Shown: positions 7,079 to 9,694 of the stretch, in pieces
Position numbering within the stretch: position 1 is the first letter of the stretch
How the letters are laid out: each line of letters begins with the position of its first letter
Origin: an uncultured Parasphingopyxis sp.
GTDB taxonomy: Bacteria; Pseudomonadota; Alphaproteobacteria; Sphingomonadales; Sphingomonadaceae
DNA: 9,694 nucleotides
NCBI GenBank assembly: GCA_905479515.1
Contig: CAJQMX010000094.1
Location: 1-9,694, forward strand
Reading direction: 5' to 3'
Notes under the pieces: model-generated
Seen by the model: the letters and a program-made list of their open reading frames with translations, nothing else
Databases searched by the model: none
Told to the model about the DNA's origin: nothing
Position numbers and translations under genes: made by a program

Positions 7079-8260
7079 ATGTCCGATCTTGAAACTTTCC
7101 GCGCCGAAACGCGCGACTGGCTGGAAGCGCATTGCCCCGCCGAGATGCGCGAACCGGTTCGTGACGATGAGGATGTCTTCTGGGGTGGGCGCAATGCGAC
7201 ATTCAAGAATGACGCGCAAAAGGCTTGGTTCGATGCCTGTGTCGCCAAAGGATACACCGTTCCCGAATGGCCCGAGACCTATGGCGGAGCAGGGCTCTCC
7301 CCGGAAGAAGGCAAGGTCCTCAAGCAGGAAATGGCGCGGATCAAGGCGCGCCCGCCGCTTTCGAGCTTTGGCATCTGGATGCTCGGGCCTGCACTGCTGC
7401 AGTTTGGTAGCGAAGAGCAGAAGGTGCATTATCTGACCGAGATTGCCCAGGGCAAGATCCGCTGGTGCCAGGGCTATTCGGAGCCGGGTTCGGGGTCCGA
7501 TCTCGTTTCGCTCCAGACTTTTGGCGAAGACAAGGGCGATCACTGGATCGTCAACGGCCAGAAAATATGGACCAGCTATGCCGACAAGGCGGACTGGATT
7601 TTCTGCCTCGTCCGCACGGACAAGAATGATAAATATCGCGGCATCAGCTTCCTCTTGTTCGACATGGCGTCTGAAGGTGTTTCAACCAAGCCGATCCTGC
7701 TGATCTCCGGTAACTCGCCATTCTGCGAGACGTTTTTCGACAATGTGAAAGTGCCCAAGCATCAGATTGTCGGAGAGCTCAATCGCGGCTGGGATGTCGC
7801 AAAATATTTGCTCGGTCATGAGCGTGAGATGATTTCGAACATGGGCGGCGGTGATGGTTCGGGATCTCTTGGCAAGGCGGTCAAACCCGCAATCGGCACC
7901 GATGCGATGGGCCGGCTTGATGAGCCGGTGCTGCGCGCCCAACTCGCCGAGCTGGATGTCGATGCGCTTGCTTTCAAGGCAATGGCAGAGCGGTTCATGG
8001 ATGAATTGAAAACGAAGAAAAACCATCCGGCGACGCCCAACATGATGAAATATGTCGGGACCGAACTGAACAGGCGCCGGCATGAGCTGGTGATGAGCGC
8101 AGGTGGGTCCGATGCGCTGGAATGGGAAAGCGAAGAGTCCGACGAGGGCGCGAAACCCCGTGGCTGGCTGCGTACTAAGGCGAACAGCATCGAGGGCGGC
8201 ACGAGTGAAGTGATGCTCAACGTGATCTCGAAACGCATTCTGGAACTGCCGGACGCGTAA
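7079..8260 (+). CDS. Acyl-CoA dehydrogenase family protein, probable catalytic subunit of a two-subunit ACAD
   Basis: A 393-residue ACAD-fold protein with a strong GGAGGAG before ATG at 7079. The N-terminal helical domain (about 1-128) includes VPEWPETYGGAGLS (61-74). The FAD/substrate middle domain has the full GYSEPGSGSDL motif (132-142), then NGQKIWTSYADKADW (159-173). At the site of the classical YEGT Glu it reads IEGGTSEV (371-378), with Gly at that position, so the base must lie elsewhere: GHERE (246-250) offers E248 or E250, close to the Glu at about 247 recalled for mycobacterial ChsE4 (FadE26). The C-terminal domain lacks the RxxFGK and QxxGGxG motifs used for FAD contacts in homotetramers. 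The next gene, 42 nt downstream, supplies those motifs, so a heterotetramer with it is inferred. Such enzymes dehydrogenate steroid side-chain or ring CoA esters in actinobacteria; the substrate here is unproven. Confidence 0.94.
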   Translation: MSDLETFRAETRDWLEAHCPAEMREPVRDDEDVFWGGRNATFKNDAQKAWFDACVAKGYTVPEWPETYGGAGLSPEEGKVLKQEMARIKARPPLSSFGIWMLGPALLQFGSEEQKVHYLTEIAQGKIRWCQGYSEPGSGSDLVSLQTFGEDKGDHWIVNGQKIWTSYADKADWIFCLVRTDKNDKYRGISFLLFDMASEGVSTKPILLISGNSPFCETFFDNVKVPKHQIVGELNRGWDVAKYLLGHEREMISNMGGGDGSGSLGKAVKPAIGTDAMGRLDEPVLRAQLAELDVDALAFKAMAERFMDELKTKKNHPATPNMMKYVGTELNRRRHELVMSAGGSDALEWESEESDEGAKPRGWLRTKANSIEGGTSEVMLNVISKRILELPDA

Positions 8261-8268
8261 CAATTTTC

Positions 8269-8288
8269 CTCCCTCCTACGGGAGGGGG
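8269..8288 (+). other. Intercistronic hairpin with UACG tetraloop
   Basis: The strand reads as an 8-bp stem, 8269-8276 paired with 8281-8288, with one T-G wobble. The loop is TACG closed by C-G, the C(UNCG)G type known to be unusually stable in RNA. It starts 8 nt after the ACAD stop codon and ends 4 nt before the GGAG of the next gene. It may protect the upstream message, set the ratio of the two subunits, or be a dispersed repeat. No T-run follows, so termination is unlikely. Confidence 0.7.
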
Positions 8289-8302
8289 CACTGGAGTAAG
8301 AC

Positions 8303-9442
8303 ATGCCCCTTTATCTCAATGATGACCAAGCGATGCTGCAGGATAGCGTGCGCCCTTTCATGGCGAACGAAGGCGGGATCACAACACAGCTGCGCCACTG
8401 GCGCGACAGGAATTGCAAGGACGGTTTCGACCATGCCTTGTGGAAGCAATTTGCCGAAATGGGTTTGACCGGAATTCTGGTGAACGAAGACGATGGCGGG
8501 CTGGGCCTTGGCAATGTCGAGGCGGGCATTGTGCTTGAGGAGATCGGCCGCAACCTGACACCGTCTCCCTTTCTCACGACGTCGGTTGTCGGTGTTGAAG
8601 CGTTGAACGCGGCTGGCAAGGATATGCGCGATCGCTGGCTCCCTGGCATTCTTGCCGGTGAGACAGTTCTCGGCATCGCGATTGATGAAAGCGCCAAGCA
8701 TCGCCCTGAAAATATCGCAATGAAAGCAGAGCGTTCCGGCAATGGTTTCAAGCTTAACGGAAAGAAGCAGTTTGTAATTCAGGGCGCTTCATCGGACATG
8801 CTGATAGTCGCCGCCCGGACCGGCGGCAGTCCGGGCGAGACGGATGGACTGACCGTGTTCGCTGTTGAAAAAGACGCTGCGGGAATGTCTGCAGAAAGCG
8901 CGCGATTGGTAGACAGTTCGATGGCCGCCCATGTCGAGTTCGACAATGTCGAAGTTACCGCCGATGCGGTGATCGGTGAAGTTGATCAGGGATGGGATGT
9001 GCTTACCCGGATGCTGCGTGCCGGACGGATAGGTTCAGCAGCCGAAGCGGTCGGCGTCGGGGCGGGAGCCATGGACATGACCATCGATTATCTGAAGCAG
9101 CGCAAGCAATTCGATAAGGTCATTGGTTCCTTCCAGGCTCTTCAGCATCGTACCGCGCATCTCTATAGCGAGATGGAGGTTGCGCGTTCCGCCGTTCTCA
9201 AAGCGCAGCAATTGCTCGACGAAGGCAATGATGGGGCAGAGCTGATGGTGTCTGTCGCCAAGGCCAAGGCCGCACGCGCGACGAACCTAGCCGTGCGTGA
9301 GGGCGTTCAGATGCATGGCGGTATCGGCATGACCGATGAATATGATATCGGGCTTTACATGAAGCGTGATCGCGCGCTGGCCGAATTCATGGGTGATGCC
9401 AATTATCACACCAACCGCGTGGCGGAGATGAACGGCTATTGA
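8303..9442 (+). CDS. Acyl-CoA dehydrogenase family protein, probable partner subunit of a two-subunit ACAD
   Basis: A 379-residue ACAD-fold protein with GGAG 6 nt before ATG. The N-terminal domain has LNDDQAMLQDSVRPF and NEDDGGLGLG (61-70). Where canonical ACADs have TEPxxGSD to hold FAD, this protein has a degenerate AIDESAKHR (126-134). The C-terminal FAD contacts are present: RKQF (267-270) and QMHGGIG (336-342), followed by YDIGLYMKRDRA and FMGDANYH (362-369). It has no YEGT-type Glu, and the helix that carries an alternative base in other ACADs reads LRAGRIG here with no Glu. On its own it looks unable to catalyse. Together with the preceding gene the motif set is complete, as in the ChsE-type alpha2beta2 enzymes. 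The pair is 42 nt apart on one strand; a third ACAD follows after 50 nt. The family is firm; heteromer formation is inference. Confidence 0.94.
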   Translation: MPLYLNDDQAMLQDSVRPFMANEGGITTQLRHWRDRNCKDGFDHALWKQFAEMGLTGILVNEDDGGLGLGNVEAGIVLEEIGRNLTPSPFLTTSVVGVEALNAAGKDMRDRWLPGILAGETVLGIAIDESAKHRPENIAMKAERSGNGFKLNGKKQFVIQGASSDMLIVAARTGGSPGETDGLTVFAVEKDAAGMSAESARLVDSSMAAHVEFDNVEVTADAVIGEVDQGWDVLTRMLRAGRIGSAAEAVGVGAGAMDMTIDYLKQRKQFDKVIGSFQALQHRTAHLYSEMEVARSAVLKAQQLLDEGNDGAELMVSVAKAKAARATNLAVREGVQMHGGIGMTDEYDIGLYMKRDRALAEFMGDANYHTNRVAEMNGY

Positions 9443-9447
9443 TTGAT

Positions 9448-9469
9448 CGTCACCCCGGATCGAGTCCGG
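9448..9469 (+). repeat. Single REP-like unit
   Basis: A lone copy of the 22-nt unit that forms the arms of the elements at 623-706 and 1817-1900. It begins CGTCACCCCGG and ends GTCCGG, with an internal CCGGA/TCCGG stem. The unit starts 5 nt after the stop codon of the second ACAD and 24 nt before the next start. It has no inverted partner; a GACG at 9473-9476 can pair only with its first four bases. Confidence 0.65.
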
Positions 9470-9492
9470 AAAGACGGAATGGGGAAAGAACA

Positions 9493-9694
9493 TTGGCTCT
9501 AGACGACGAAACCTTCGACCAGCTTCTCGACACGATCCGCCGTTTTGTGCGTGAGCGACTTCGCCCGCTGGAGGGCGAGGTTGAAGCCAATGATGCCATT
9601 CCCGCCCAAGTCGTTGAAGAGATGAAGGCCATGGGCCTGTTCGGGCTGTCAATTGATCCCGAATATGGCGGTATCGGTCTGACGATGAGTGAGG
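9493..9694 (+). CDS. Acyl-CoA dehydrogenase (partial, N-terminus only, runs off right edge)
   Basis: An open frame from TTG at 9493 continues to the window end for 67 codons. It reads ALDDETFDQLLDTIRRFVRE, then RLRPLEGEVEANDAIPAQVV, then MKAMGLFGLSIDPEYGGIGL. This is the standard ACAD N-terminal helical domain; GLFGLSIDPEYGGIGL matches the conserved loop before helix D. The catalytic and FAD motifs lie beyond the edge, so oligomer type and substrate class cannot be judged. TTG is chosen because a G-rich leader (GGGGAAAG, 9481-9488) lies just upstream, no in-frame ATG occurs before the conserved domain, and the ATG at 9479-9481 is in another frame that stops after seven codons. It is the third ACAD in a row on the plus strand, 50 nt after the second. 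Confidence 0.85.
   Translation, partial: MALDDETFDQLLDTIRRFVRERLRPLEGEVEANDAIPAQVVEEMKAMGLFGLSIDPEYGGIGLTMSE

Noticed and set aside
1..9694. CRISPR arrays, tRNA or rRNA genes, insertion sequences.
   Set aside because: No regular spaced repeats, no tRNA-like cloverleaf or rRNA stretches, and no transposase frame were seen on either strand.

Overview
The window looks like chromosomal DNA of an alphaproteobacterium, most likely a sphingomonad (Sphingomonadales). The reasons are moderately high GC (about 60% by hand count over part of the window), the protein styles (spinster-type MFS carriers, ACAD and SDR catabolic genes), and intergenic REP-like repeats starting CGTCAYYCCGG. No phylogenetic marker is present, so genus is not assigned. 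No RNA genes, insertion sequences or CRISPR arrays were seen. Coding density is very high and no gene-free stretch exceeds about 130 bases.

Layout: the window is a divergent catabolic cluster around a short spacer at about 6955-7078. Leftwards (minus strand), in transcription order, are a spinster-type MFS transporter (5638-6954), an SDR dehydrogenase (4710-5555), a GPH/MelB-type transporter (3233-4702), an ACAD10/11-like acyl-CoA dehydrogenase (1916-3202), a zinc alcohol dehydrogenase (713-1795) and the N-terminal two-thirds or so of a serine hydrolase of the beta-lactamase/esterase family (603 to the left edge). Rightwards (plus strand) are two ACAD-family genes (7079-8260 and 8303-9442) and the start of a third (9493 to the right edge).

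The set (hydrolase, alcohol dehydrogenase, SDR, four ACADs, two carriers) fits uptake of a hydroxylated or esterified lipid-like compound, oxidation of its alcohol groups, activation elsewhere, and beta-oxidation-type desaturation of CoA thioesters. A steroid, bile acid, terpenoid or branched fatty acid is plausible, but the sequence does not name the substrate. No CoA ligase, hydratase, thiolase or regulator gene lies inside the window.

Most interesting points: (1) the two complete plus-strand ACADs carry complementary halves of the usual ACAD motif set, as in the alpha2beta2 heterotetrameric ACADs known from steroid degradation; (2) a perfect 16-bp palindrome (TTGACGTATACGTCAA, 7014-7029) lies in the divergent spacer and could control both operons; (3) five REP-like units (two inverted pairs and one single) each lie 5-15 nt after a stop codon; (4) the minus-strand ACAD has Asp in an ADGPDEVH motif where classical ACADs have the catalytic Glu; (5) a C(UACG)G tetraloop hairpin lies between the paired ACAD genes.
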